Source: Hyphomicrobium sp. CS1BSMeth3
Lineage (GTDB): Bacteria > Pseudomonadota > Alphaproteobacteria > Rhizobiales > Hyphomicrobiaceae
DNA length: 64,000 nt
Direction: 5' to 3'
NCBI RefSeq assembly: GCF_900117415.1
Contig: NZ_FPEI01000003.1
Span: 492,429 to 556,428 of the forward strand
Position 1 is the stretch's first letter; every line of letters begins with the position of its first letter. This document shows, piece after piece, positions 9,319-17,219 of the stretch. Both the position numbers and the translations under genes were made by a program. Under the pieces are notes generated by a model. That model had not been told where the DNA came from. It made no database searches and saw nothing but the letters and a program-made list of their open reading frames with translations.

Positions 9319-11571
9319 ATGCTGCCACTCGCCGCCTATGCCGACCGGATGTCCGTCCGGCCGGGTGAGACCATCGAGTTCAAGGTCTCGAGCATGGACG
9401 ATGCGCCCTACACGGCGCGGCTCGTGCGCGTGATCTCGGCCGATGCCAATCCGGCAGGACCCGGCCTCGTCGAGGAGGCAATTGAGGCGGACTTCGCCGG
9501 CAACTACAAGGGGCGCTTCCAGCCTGTCCATGCCGGCTCCCATGGCATTGTCGAGCAAAGCATCGACCTCGGCACGCGCGGCAGCCTGAGCCTCGTCGCG
9601 ACCATCTGGCCGACCCGTCCAGGCATCGGGCGCCGCCAGGGCGTGCTCTCGGTCTTCGATCCGGCCGTCCGGCGCGGCATTGCGCTGGCTATCGGCGAGG
9701 ACGGCAGCGTCGAGGCCATGCTCGGCGCAACGCGCATCAAGACCCGCGTCCCGCTCGAGGAGCGCCACTGGTATCGTGTGTTTGCCGTCTACGACGCGGC
9801 GACGTCGACGCTCACGGCCGGACAGGTGCGCCTCGAAGGCGGACGGCCGGTCGGTGCCGCGCGCACAGCGAACACTAAGCTCGAAGCCGGCGCGGCGGGC
9901 CTCCCGGCTGCGGGCATGCCCTGGATCATCGGCGCCCTTGGCGGCACGCCGGTAAAGGGGCACTTCAATGGCAAGATCGAGCGCCCCGTGATCGCGGCAA
10001 CGGCCGCCGATGCGGCCACTGTCGAGAAGCTGTCAGCGGATCCAGCGGCGACCGGTGTGATCGCGAGCTGGGATTTCTCGAAGGAGATGTCATCCATCCG
10101 CTTCGTCGATGCGGGGCCTGGCGGACACCACGGCCAGCTCGTCAATCTCCCTGCGCGCGCCATGACGGGCTCGAACTGGACAGGGCGCGAGATGTGCTTT
10201 CGCCATGCGCCCGAGCAGTACGGCGCCATCCATTTCCATGAGGACGACATCTCGGACTGCGGCTGGGCGAGCGACTTCAAGTGGACGGTGCCGGCCGGTA
10301 CGCGCTCCGGCGCCTATGCCGTGCGGCTGGTGCGCGAAGGCGGCGAAGAGAACGTCCCGTTCTTCGTGGTGCCGCCCAAGGGCAAGAAGAGCGCCGATCT
10401 CGCGCTGCTGATCTCGACCTACACCTACACGGTCTATCACAATCACGCGCGGCCCGAGGCCGGCAATGCGACGTGGCTCGGCACGTGGAAGGCCCAGGCA
10501 AAGGAATGGGGCGCCTATCCCTACAATCCGGGCGAGCACCGCGAGTACGGCCTCTCGACCTATAACTTCCACACGGACGGCAGCGGCATCTGCCATGCCT
10601 CGTGGCTGCGGCCGATGCTGAATGTGCGCGTCGGCTACATCACCTATCCCGATCCCGCGATCCGGGCGTCAGGTCTGAGGCACTACCCGGCGGACACGCA
10701 CCTCATTGCGTGGCTCGAGCAGCAGGGCATTGCCTACGACATCATCACGGACGCGGAGCTCGATGCCGAAGGTGTCGAGTTGCTCAAGCCCTATCGCGCC
10801 GTCACGACCGCGAGCCATCCCGAGTACCACACCGGCGCGATGCTCGACGCGCTCGAAGCGTACCGCGACGGCGGCGGCCGCTTCATGTACCTCGGCGGAA
10901 ACGGCTTCTATTGGAAGGTCGCGCGCCACGCGGAGGCGCCGGCGGCAATCGAGATCCGTCGCGGTGAAGGCGGCATCCGCGCATGGGCCGCTGAGGCGGG
11001 CGAGTACTACAACGCCTTCGACGGCGAGTACGGCGGTCTGTGGCGCCGCAATGGACGTCCGCCGCAGCGGCTTGCAGGTGTCGGCTTCACGGCGCAGGGC
11101 AACTTCGTCGGCTCGCACTATCGCCAGCTTCCAGATGCGCGCACCTCACGTGCAGCGTGGATCCTGGATGGGATCGGGACAGACGAGCTGATCGGCGGCT
11201 TCGGGTTGTCGGGGCGCGGCGCGGCGGGCTTCGAGCTCGATCGTGCCGACAAGCGCCTCGGCACACCGTCGCACGCGGTGGTGCTCGCTTCATCGGAAGG
11301 TCACGAGCCTGAGGCGCCGTGGGTACTGGTGCCCGAGGAGCAGCTCACGCACATCACGACCTGGGCCGGCAAGCCGGCAACCGAGCTGATCCGCGCCGAT
11401 CTCACATTCTTCGAGACGCCGAACAACGGCGCGGTTTTCTCGACGGGGTCGATCACCTTCTGCGGGTCGTTGCTGCACAACAAGGGCAACAACAACGTCT
11501 CCCGCCTCATCCGCAATGTGCTCGATCGCTTCCTCGACCCGAACGCGAAATTCCCGATGCCGGATGTGTGA
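9319..11571 (+). CDS. N,N-dimethylformamidase large-subunit-like protein
   Basis: A 750-residue protein matching the large-subunit family of N,N-dimethylformamidase, an iron-dependent amide hydrolase (dimethylformamide to dimethylamine and formate). Residues about 90-250 look like a LamG/concanavalin-type jelly roll, and the C-terminal about 450 residues form the catalytic part. By analogy with the published two-Tyr/one-carboxylate iron centre, candidate ligands are Tyr373 (TVYHNH), Tyr415 (STYNFH) and Glu502, with His500 in SHPEY; this mapping is inference. No small subunit gene is adjacent. The ATG at 9319 has GGGGAAG upstream; the open frame runs much further upstream but only because it is antisense to dctP. 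The true substrate may be another small amide. Confidence 0.8.
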   Translation: MLPLAAYADRMSVRPGETIEFKVSSMDDAPYTARLVRVISADANPAGPGLVEEAIEADFAGNYKGRFQPVHAGSHGIVEQSIDLGTRGSLSLVATIWPTRPGIGRRQGVLSVFDPAVRRGIALAIGEDGSVEAMLGATRIKTRVPLEERHWYRVFAVYDAATSTLTAGQVRLEGGRPVGAARTANTKLEAGAAGLPAAGMPWIIGALGGTPVKGHFNGKIERPVIAATAADAATVEKLSADPAATGVIASWDFSKEMSSIRFVDAGPGGHHGQLVNLPARAMTGSNWTGREMCFRHAPEQYGAIHFHEDDISDCGWASDFKWTVPAGTRSGAYAVRLVREGGEENVPFFVVPPKGKKSADLALLISTYTYTVYHNHARPEAGNATWLGTWKAQAKEWGAYPYNPGEHREYGLSTYNFHTDGSGICHASWLRPMLNVRVGYITYPDPAIRASGLRHYPADTHLIAWLEQQGIAYDIITDAELDAEGVELLKPYRAVTTASHPEYHTGAMLDALEAYRDGGGRFMYLGGNGFYWKVARHAEAPAAIEIRRGEGGIRAWAAEAGEYYNAFDGEYGGLWRRNGRPPQRLAGVGFTAQGNFVGSHYRQLPDARTSRAAWILDGIGTDELIGGFGLSGRGAAGFELDRADKRLGTPSHAVVLASSEGHEPEAPWVLVPEEQLTHITTWAGKPATELIRADLTFFETPNNGAVFSTGSITFCGSLLHNKGNNNVSRLIRNVLDRFLDPNAKFPMPDV

Positions 11572-11593
11572 GGGCGGGCCGCCTGCAGCTCTA

Positions 11594-11693
11594 TTCCCCT
11601 CCCCCTGGTGGGGAGGGGTTAGGGGTGGGGGGCATCCCACCGCTAACGTTCTGCAATTCCCCCCTCCTAACCTCCCCCACAAGGGGGGAGGGA
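11594..11693. repeat. Paired GC-rich hairpins between convergent genes
   Basis: Two hairpins: arms CCCCTCCCC/GGGGAGGGG at 11596-11604 and 11610-11618, and arms CCTCCCCC/GGGGGAGG at 11671-11691. The flanks (TTAGGGGTGGGG and CCCCTCCTAACC) also pair, so the whole can fold as one large inverted repeat. It resembles a diverged member of the family at 13964 and 59631 and may serve as terminator for both neighbours. Confidence 0.6.
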
Positions 11694-11712
11694 CATGTTG
11701 GAGCAAGAAAGA

Positions 11713-13317
11713 TCAAGGCCGCATGCCGAAGGTGCGCGGCCCTGGCGTGCGCAAGGGCTCTGCGAGATTGGCGAAGTCGCAGAGCAGGCGGCGCGTGTCG
11801 CGCGGATCGATGATCTCCTCGACGGCGAAGGTCTCGGCTGTGCGGAAGGGCGAGCGCAGCGCATTGAGCCTCACCTCGATCTCGGCGAGCTTGGCCTTGG
11901 GATCCTCCGCCGCATCGATCTCCGCGCGATAGGCCGCCTCGATGCCGCCTTCGAGCGGCAGTGAGCCCCACCACGCGGAAAGCCACGCATAGCGCATGGA
12001 GAAGCGCCCGGCCGGCACGTGTGCAGCGCCTGCGACGCCGAACACATTGCGGATGATGATCGAGCACCAGGGCACGGTCGTCTGGTTGATCGCCGCCATG
12101 GCGCGCACGCCGAGGCGGATGGTCGCCGCGCGCTCGGCTTCCACGCCGATCATGAAGCCGGGGCAGTCCACGAGATGCACGATCGGCATGTGGAAGGTCT
12201 CGGCAAGATCGACGAAGCGGATGACCTTGCTGCAGGCATCCGCCGTCCACGCGCCGCTGACGTGGAAAGGATCGCCGGCCATGATGCCGACGGGCAGGCC
12301 GTCGAGCCGCGCGAACCCCGTGATCACCGGCCGGCCGAAGTGCCGCCCCATCTCGAAGAACGAGCCGCGGTCCACGAGCGCCTCGATGATCGGGCGCATC
12401 TTGTAGGGCTGGTTGCGATCGCGCGGAATGGCCCTGAAGAGCCAGTCCTCGCGCCGGCCTGGCGGATCGACGCGAGGCCCGCGCGGAGCGACCTCGTAGC
12501 AGGACGACGGCAGATAGGAGAGGAAGCGGCGCGCACGCTCGAACGCCTCCTCCTCGCTGTCCACGGCATCGTCGACGGCCCCCGCGGCGCACTGGATCTC
12601 CCAGCCGCCAAGCTCCTGCTTCGAGAGCGCCTGCTTGTCGCCGATGCGCGCGACCACGGGCGGCCCCGCGACGAACATTGCCGAGGTTTTCTTCGTCATC
12701 AGCGAATAGTGGCTCGCCGAGACCTGCGCCGCGCCAAGGCCCGCGACCGAGCCGAGGCCGAGCGCCACGACCGGCACGAGCCCGAGGTTGTCGGCGAGAT
12801 ACTTGTAGCGCATGGACGAGCCGCCGAGGCCGCCCGGCAGGTTCGCGCGCCCCGTCGTCTCGATCGTCTTGACCGACCCACCACCGCCCGAGCCTTCGAT
12901 GATGCGGATGATGGGCAAGCGAAGCTCATTGGCCATGCGCTCGCCGATCACGGTCTTCTCGGGGATCGTGGCGTCCGCGGAGCCGCCGCGCACTGTGAAG
13001 TCGTCGCCGCTGACAATGACGGGGCGGCCATCGATTTTGGCGCGGCCCGTGACGCGGTTCGATGGCGTCATGCCGACAAGATTGCCGGCAGCGTCGTACT
13101 CGGCACGCCCGGTCAGCGTTCCGACCTCACTGAATGATCCCGGATCGACGAGACGGCCGACGCGCTCGCGAATCGTGAGTCGCCCTTCGCGATGCTGGCG
13201 GTCCACCTTCTCGGTGCCGCCCATCTCCTTGGCATAGTGATCACGCAGACGGAGCTCATCGAGCTCGCTCTGCCATCCCTGCGGCGGTGGTGCGCCGCCA
13301 GCGTCGTCATTGGGCAT
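11713..13317 (-). CDS. Acyl-CoA carboxylase carboxyltransferase (beta) subunit
   Basis: A 534-residue protein of the propionyl-CoA carboxylase beta / methylmalonyl-CoA decarboxylase family. It has two crotonase-fold carboxyltransferase halves, with the glycine-rich acyl-CoA loop EGSGGGGSVKT and GLGSVAGLGAAQ in the first and GDPFHVSGAWTADACSK and VDCPGFMIGVEAE in the second. It transfers carboxyl from carboxybiotin to an acyl-CoA. No biotin carboxylase or biotin carrier gene is nearby, so its partner is encoded elsewhere or it acts differently. The ATG at 13317 (MPNDDAGG) is preferred to an upstream start that adds 13 residues. It converges on the amidase-like gene. Confidence 0.88.
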   Translation of the reverse strand: MPNDDAGGAPPPQGWQSELDELRLRDHYAKEMGGTEKVDRQHREGRLTIRERVGRLVDPGSFSEVGTLTGRAEYDAAGNLVGMTPSNRVTGRAKIDGRPVIVSGDDFTVRGGSADATIPEKTVIGERMANELRLPIIRIIEGSGGGGSVKTIETTGRANLPGGLGGSSMRYKYLADNLGLVPVVALGLGSVAGLGAAQVSASHYSLMTKKTSAMFVAGPPVVARIGDKQALSKQELGGWEIQCAAGAVDDAVDSEEEAFERARRFLSYLPSSCYEVAPRGPRVDPPGRREDWLFRAIPRDRNQPYKMRPIIEALVDRGSFFEMGRHFGRPVITGFARLDGLPVGIMAGDPFHVSGAWTADACSKVIRFVDLAETFHMPIVHLVDCPGFMIGVEAERAATIRLGVRAMAAINQTTVPWCSIIIRNVFGVAGAAHVPAGRFSMRYAWLSAWWGSLPLEGGIEAAYRAEIDAAEDPKAKLAEIEVRLNALRSPFRTAETFAVEEIIDPRDTRRLLCDFANLAEPLRTPGPRTFGMRP

Positions 13318-13425
13318 TCGCCTCACTCCCCTGCCGCAGCTTCTCCGGCCGGGCAAGCGAGATTAGCGAGGCCATCCGCCAGGGGCCAGCGACAATCGGG
13401 ACGCAGGGTCTACGTGCCGACCGCT

Positions 13426-13668
13426 TCAGGCTTGGAAATCCCGGTGAAAAGCCGCCTTCTCATGATGGTAGACGGCGAGCAGCGCCCGATGCCGCGCGGG
13501 TTCGTATGTCCAGTGCCCGGCAAGCCCACGCTGACGCTCGGCGGCCAGCATCCGTGCGAGCTTGGCGATCAGGGCCGCGCGGCCATAGGATGAGCGGTCC
13601 GCAAACTCGGACGGCGCCACGGCCATGAGCCAGGGCAGAGATCGGAGATGACGCGGCGGCTGCTCCAT
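13426..13668 (-). CDS. Small conserved hypothetical protein
   Basis: An 80-residue basic soluble protein starting MEQPPRHLRSLPWLM, with an alanine- and arginine-rich helical middle and the segment GHWTYEPARHRALLAVYH. It lies divergent from the DUF1192 gene, 74 bp away. The sequence looks like a genuine protein, but I cannot name a family. An upstream start would add 21 unlikely arginine-rich residues. No function is proposed. Confidence 0.5.
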   Translation of the reverse strand: MEQPPRHLRSLPWLMAVAPSEFADRSSYGRAALIAKLARMLAAERQRGLAGHWTYEPARHRALLAVYHHEKAAFHRDFQA

Positions 13669-13742
13669 GCCCTGATCGTGAGCGCTTCGGCGGCGGCGGG
13701 GACAAGGAAGCCACCGGGGCGACAGCAGCAAAGGATGCGGCC

Positions 13743-13937
13743 ATGTCGATGGACTGGGACGAAGCGCGGCAGAAGACGGTTAAGGGTATCCAGGTCGGCG
13801 AGAACCTCGAGACCCTCTCGCTCGGCGAGCTCGAAATGCGCATTGCGGCTTTCGAGGCGGAGATCGTCCGCGTCCGCGCCGAGATCACGCGCAAGAAGGC
13901 GCACGAGGCCGCAGCAGCGAGCCTGTTCAAGCGGTAG
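13743..13937 (+). CDS. DUF1192 family protein
   Basis: A 64-residue protein. It matches the small alphaproteobacterial DUF1192 family: an acidic start MSMDWDEARQK, then the conserved LSLGELEMRIAAFEAEI, then a helical, probably coiled-coil stretch of charged heptads. The role is unknown. It is cytosolic with no signal or membrane segment. It is a single gene followed by a palindromic repeat. Confidence 0.8.
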   Translation: MSMDWDEARQKTVKGIQVGENLETLSLGELEMRIAAFEAEIVRVRAEITRKKAHEAAAASLFKR

Positions 13938-13963
13938 TGAGGATGCGCGGCTGCCTTCCTTCT

Positions 13964-14077
13964 CCTTCTCCCCGTCCTTATGGGGAGAAGGTCGGGATGA
14001 GGGGCGGCGGCAAACGCTGACGTCAGCGCAAGTCCCCGCCCCTCACCCTAACCCTCTCCCCGCACGCGGGGAGAGGG
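13964..14077. repeat. Paired-hairpin palindromic repeat, copy A
   Basis: The first hairpin has arms CCTTCTCCCC and GGGGAGAAGG (13964-13991). The second has arms CCCTCTCCCC and GGGGAGAGGG (14052-14077). Between them is GGGGCGGCGGCAAACGCT and then GCCCCTCACCC, so the outer parts also pair. The same layout and the same GGCGGCAAACGCT core occur at 59631-59744, which shows a dispersed repeat family rather than a chance hairpin. Confidence 0.8.
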
Positions 14078-14120
14078 GACTACGGCGGCGAGCGGGGCCG
14101 GTGCCTCGCCGCTTCCAACT

Positions 14121-15092
14121 TCACCACCCCTTGAAGGGCGTATCCGGCGTTGGCGTCAACGGTGCCCGGCGCTCCTTATAGGCGAGCAGGTTATCGACGA
14201 CGAGCTGGCCCATCTTGTCGCGCGTGAACTGCGAGCCCGATCCGACGTGCGGCAGCAGCGTCACGTTGTCGAGCTCGAGGAAAGCAGGATCGATCTTCGG
14301 CTCATTGACGTAGACGTCGAGGCCGGCGCTGTGGATCGTGCGCTTCTTCAGCGCTTCGATGAGATCAGCCTCGTTGACCACCGAACCGCGCGCGACGTTG
14401 ATCACGATGCCGCGCGACCCGAGCGCCTCCAGCACCGGCTTGTTGATCAGGCCCTGCGTTGCTGGGCCGCCGGGGAGGATCGCGATCAGCGTATCCACGT
14501 CCCGCGCCATGGCGACGAGATCGTCGTAGAAGGGATAGGGCACATCAGCCTGCTTCTTGCGACCGAAGTAGCTGAGCGGCACGCCGAAGCCCTCGAGCCG
14601 CTTTCCAATGGCCTTGCCGATGCGCCCGAAGCCGATCATGCCGACATGGCGATCGCGCAGCGAGGCCGTATAGCGGAATTCGCCGTTCTTGGCCCAATCT
14701 CCCGAGCGCAGATAGGCCTCGGCGTGATTGAACTCGCGCACGGTGGCGATGAGCAGGCCGACCGCCATGTCGGCGACCTCCTCGTTCAGCACCTCCGGCG
14801 TATGCGTGATGACGACGCCCTGTGCCTTCGCCGCCGGCACGTCGATGCTGTCGTAGCCGACACCGTAGTTGCTGATGATTTTCAGATTCGGCATCCGCTT
14901 GATCATGTCAGCGGTCGTCGCGACGTTGGTCAGCGCCCCCGTGCATACACCCTCGATGCGTGGGCCCACCTCGGCAAACAGACGATCCCAATCGGAAATC
15001 TTGTTCAGCCAGTGCACCTCGAAGGCTTCTTCGATCTGGCGGGTGACCAGCGGCATCATCCAGCCGGTTGAAAGCACGATAGGCTTGGACAT
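14121..15092 (-). CDS. D-2-hydroxyacid dehydrogenase (glyoxylate/hydroxypyruvate reductase type)
   Basis: A 323-residue NAD(P)H-dependent oxidoreductase. The Rossmann motif GFGRIGKAIGKRL lies near residue 155. Catalytic residues of the D-2-hydroxyacid dehydrogenase family are present: Arg in NVARGSVVNE, Glu in YVNEPK and His in LLPHVGS. It probably reduces glyoxylate or hydroxypyruvate, but related enzymes act on other 2-oxo acids. Two of the neighbouring units are intergenic repeats, and it appears to be monocistronic. Confidence 0.88.
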   Translation of the reverse strand: MSKPIVLSTGWMMPLVTRQIEEAFEVHWLNKISDWDRLFAEVGPRIEGVCTGALTNVATTADMIKRMPNLKIISNYGVGYDSIDVPAAKAQGVVITHTPEVLNEEVADMAVGLLIATVREFNHAEAYLRSGDWAKNGEFRYTASLRDRHVGMIGFGRIGKAIGKRLEGFGVPLSYFGRKKQADVPYPFYDDLVAMARDVDTLIAILPGGPATQGLINKPVLEALGSRGIVINVARGSVVNEADLIEALKKRTIHSAGLDVYVNEPKIDPAFLELDNVTLLPHVGSGSQFTRDKMGQLVVDNLLAYKERRAPLTPTPDTPFKGW

Positions 15093-15125
15093 GGAAAGGG
15101 TTAGTCTCCTGCGAGGAAAAGTGCC

Positions 15126-15292
15126 CTAGTGTGATGATCGAGAAATTCGCCACATGTCGCAGCACTGTACCCAGCGAATTTCTCGATCTGAATCACACGA
15201 GCAAGTTTGTGATTCTAGTGTCTCTTTTGATTCCGAAGTTCGCTCGGGGCACCAGCATCGAGGTGCGGCGAACTTGCGGATAGGGACACTAG
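15126..15292. repeat. MITE-like palindromic element, copy 2 (composite)
   Basis: A 167 bp element with the same ends as the copy at 5213-5308 (CTAGTGTG... and ...GGGACACTAG). It is built from two tandem palindromes. Unit 1 (15126 to about 15214) pairs GAGAAATTCGC with GCGAATTTCTC. Unit 2 starts CTAGTGTCTC at 15215 and pairs GAAGTTCGC with GCGAACTTGC. No open frame is present. It lies upstream of the 2-hydroxyacid dehydrogenase start. Confidence 0.75.
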
Positions 15293-15514
15293 GCGACACG
15301 AAGCAGCCTAAGCATCGCATTGGCATCAAGGGGTGACAACCCTCGGGCCGTGGGCCGGGGCGCCCGCATTTCGGGCACGTTCGAGCACGCATCTTCGACC
15401 GTTCACGGCAGTTGCGCGAGCGCCCGCGATTATGGTTAATTGAGCATATCGACCGCTGCGAGAGGGCCCGATGGGCACTTGGTGCGGGGCCGAGTGCGTG
15501 GCGAGTCGGGCAGG
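15293..15514. other. Non-coding stretch upstream of the FAD oxidoreductase
   Basis: Together with the repeat before it and the hairpin after it, this is part of a 504 bp gene-free gap. I see no convincing open frame, tRNA or known riboswitch. It may hold the promoter and leader of the downstream oxidoreductase gene. Confidence 0.4.
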
Positions 15515-15542
15515 AAGGTCCTTCCGTAACTGGGAGGACCTT
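15515..15542 (+). terminator. Strong hairpin in the leader of the FAD oxidoreductase
   Basis: Arms AAGGTCCTTCC and GGGAGGACCTT (11 bp, one mismatch) flank a 6 nt GTAACT loop, followed by GTTGTTTGTGG. It lies 54 bp before the start codon at 15597. It could be a terminator of an upstream RNA or an attenuator; the T-tract is weak. Confidence 0.5.
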
Positions 15543-15596
15543 GTTGTTTGTGGGCGCGATTCCTGCTGACACTCTTGCCAGAGGAAGAGCGCGCAC

Positions 15597-17213
15597 ATGA
15601 CCGAACCCAACTACGACGTCGCCATCATCGGCGGAGGCCACAACGGCCTCACCTGCGCCGCCTATCTCGCGCGCGCCGGGCTGAAGGTCGTCGTGCTCGA
15701 AGCGCACGACGTGGTCGGCGGGGCGGCGGTCACGGAGAGCTTTGCGCCGGGCTTCCGCAACTCCGTTGCCTCCTACACGGTCAGCCTGCTCAATCCGAAG
15801 GTCATCGGCGATCTGGAGCTGACGCGCCACGGGCTCAGGATCGTCGAGCGACCGGCCGCGAACTTCTGGCCCATCGATGGCGAGCGCAGCCTGCTCATGC
15901 CCTACGGTCTCGCCAATCGGCAGAAGGCCATCGCGCAATTCTCGGCGCGCGATGCCGAGCGCCTGCCGGCCTACGACGCCGCGTTGGAGCGCGCCGCCGA
16001 TCTCCTGCGCGATCTCGTGCTGAGGACGCCGCCCAATGTCGGTGGCGGCATTGCCGAGATCGTGCGCGGCGCGGGGCTCGCGCGGCGGCTGCGCGGCCTC
16101 AATGTGGAGGGCTGGCGCCTCGTCACGGATCTTTTCACAAAGAGTGCCGCCGACTTCCTCGACCAATGGTTCGAGAGCGACATCGTCAAGGCGGCCTTCG
16201 CCTTCGACGGCATTGTCGGCGCCTATGCCTCGCCACACACGCCCGGCACGGCCTACGTCCTGCTGCACCACTGCTTCGGCGAGGTGAACGGCAAGCCCGG
16301 CGTATGGGGCCACGCGGTCGGCGGCATGGGCGCGATCTCGGAGGCCATGGCCTCGTCCGCGCGTGCTGCCGGCGCCGAGATCCGCACGAAGGCGCGCGTC
16401 GCCAAGCTCCGCATGGCCGGCGGTTGGGTCGCGGGCGTGGTGCTGGAGAACGGAGAGGAGATCCGCGCGCGCGCTGTTGCGTCCGGCATCGGGCCGAAGC
16501 TGCTCTTCCGCTCGATCGTGCCGCAGGATGCTCTCGCACCCGAGCTACGCGAGCGCTTTCTGCGCATCAAGACGGGCTCGGGCACGTTCCGTATGAATGT
16601 CGCGCTCTCGGAACTGCCGGACTTCACGAGCCGACCGGGAACGAACAAGCAGCCCCATCACGGCGCCGGTATCATCATCGGCCCGACCATCGACTATCTC
16701 GACCGCGCCTATCTCGACGCGCGCCGCGAGGGCTGGTCGCGCGAGCCGGTCGTCGAGATGCTCATTCCATCGACGCTCGACGACAGCCTCGCGCCGCAAG
16801 GCCAGCATGTGGCGAGCCTCTTCGTGCAGCACGTGGCGCCGCAGCTTCCGACGCCGCGCACCTGGGCCAATGGGCACGAGAAAGAGGACTTCGCCGATCT
16901 CGTCATCGAGACGGTGACGAAGCACGCGCCGAATTTCAAGGCATCCGTCATCGCGCGGCAGGTGCTCTCGCCGCTCGATCTGGAGACCCGCTTCGGCCTT
17001 ATCGACGGCGACATCTTCCACGGGCAGCTTTCGCTCGATCAGCTTTTCTCGGCGCGGCCTGTGCTCGGCCATGCCGACTACCGCCTACCGGTGCCGGGGC
17101 TCTATCTCTGCGGATCGGGCGCGCATCCGGGCGGCGGCGTGACCGGCGCACCCGGCCACAATGCCGCCCGCGAGATCATCCGCGATCTCAAGTCGAAGTG
17201 GCGGTGGGAGTAG
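15597..17213 (+). CDS. FAD-dependent oxidoreductase, phytoene dehydrogenase/PYROXD2-like
   Basis: A 538-residue flavoprotein. The N-terminal dinucleotide motif DVAIIGGGHNGLTCAAYLA and VVVLEAHDVVGGAAVT bind FAD. The C-terminus has GLYLCGSGAHPGGGVTGAPG, the second FAD-contact motif of the carotenoid-desaturase-like family. Length and motifs match the PYROXD2 branch, not true phytoene desaturases, and no carotenoid genes are nearby. The substrate is unknown. An AGAGGAAGAG ribosome binding site precedes the ATG. The gene ends 6 bp before the convergent lpd. Confidence 0.85.
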   Translation: MTEPNYDVAIIGGGHNGLTCAAYLARAGLKVVVLEAHDVVGGAAVTESFAPGFRNSVASYTVSLLNPKVIGDLELTRHGLRIVERPAANFWPIDGERSLLMPYGLANRQKAIAQFSARDAERLPAYDAALERAADLLRDLVLRTPPNVGGGIAEIVRGAGLARRLRGLNVEGWRLVTDLFTKSAADFLDQWFESDIVKAAFAFDGIVGAYASPHTPGTAYVLLHHCFGEVNGKPGVWGHAVGGMGAISEAMASSARAAGAEIRTKARVAKLRMAGGWVAGVVLENGEEIRARAVASGIGPKLLFRSIVPQDALAPELRERFLRIKTGSGTFRMNVALSELPDFTSRPGTNKQPHHGAGIIIGPTIDYLDRAYLDARREGWSREPVVEMLIPSTLDDSLAPQGQHVASLFVQHVAPQLPTPRTWANGHEKEDFADLVIETVTKHAPNFKASVIARQVLSPLDLETRFGLIDGDIFHGQLSLDQLFSARPVLGHADYRLPVPGLYLCGSGAHPGGGVTGAPGHNAAREIIRDLKSKWRWE

Positions 17214-17219
17214 CGCCGA

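Noticed and set aside
15597..17213. Phytoene desaturase (carotenoid synthesis)
   Set aside because: The fold is shared, but the length and C-terminal motif fit the PYROXD2 branch, and no carotenoid genes are nearby.
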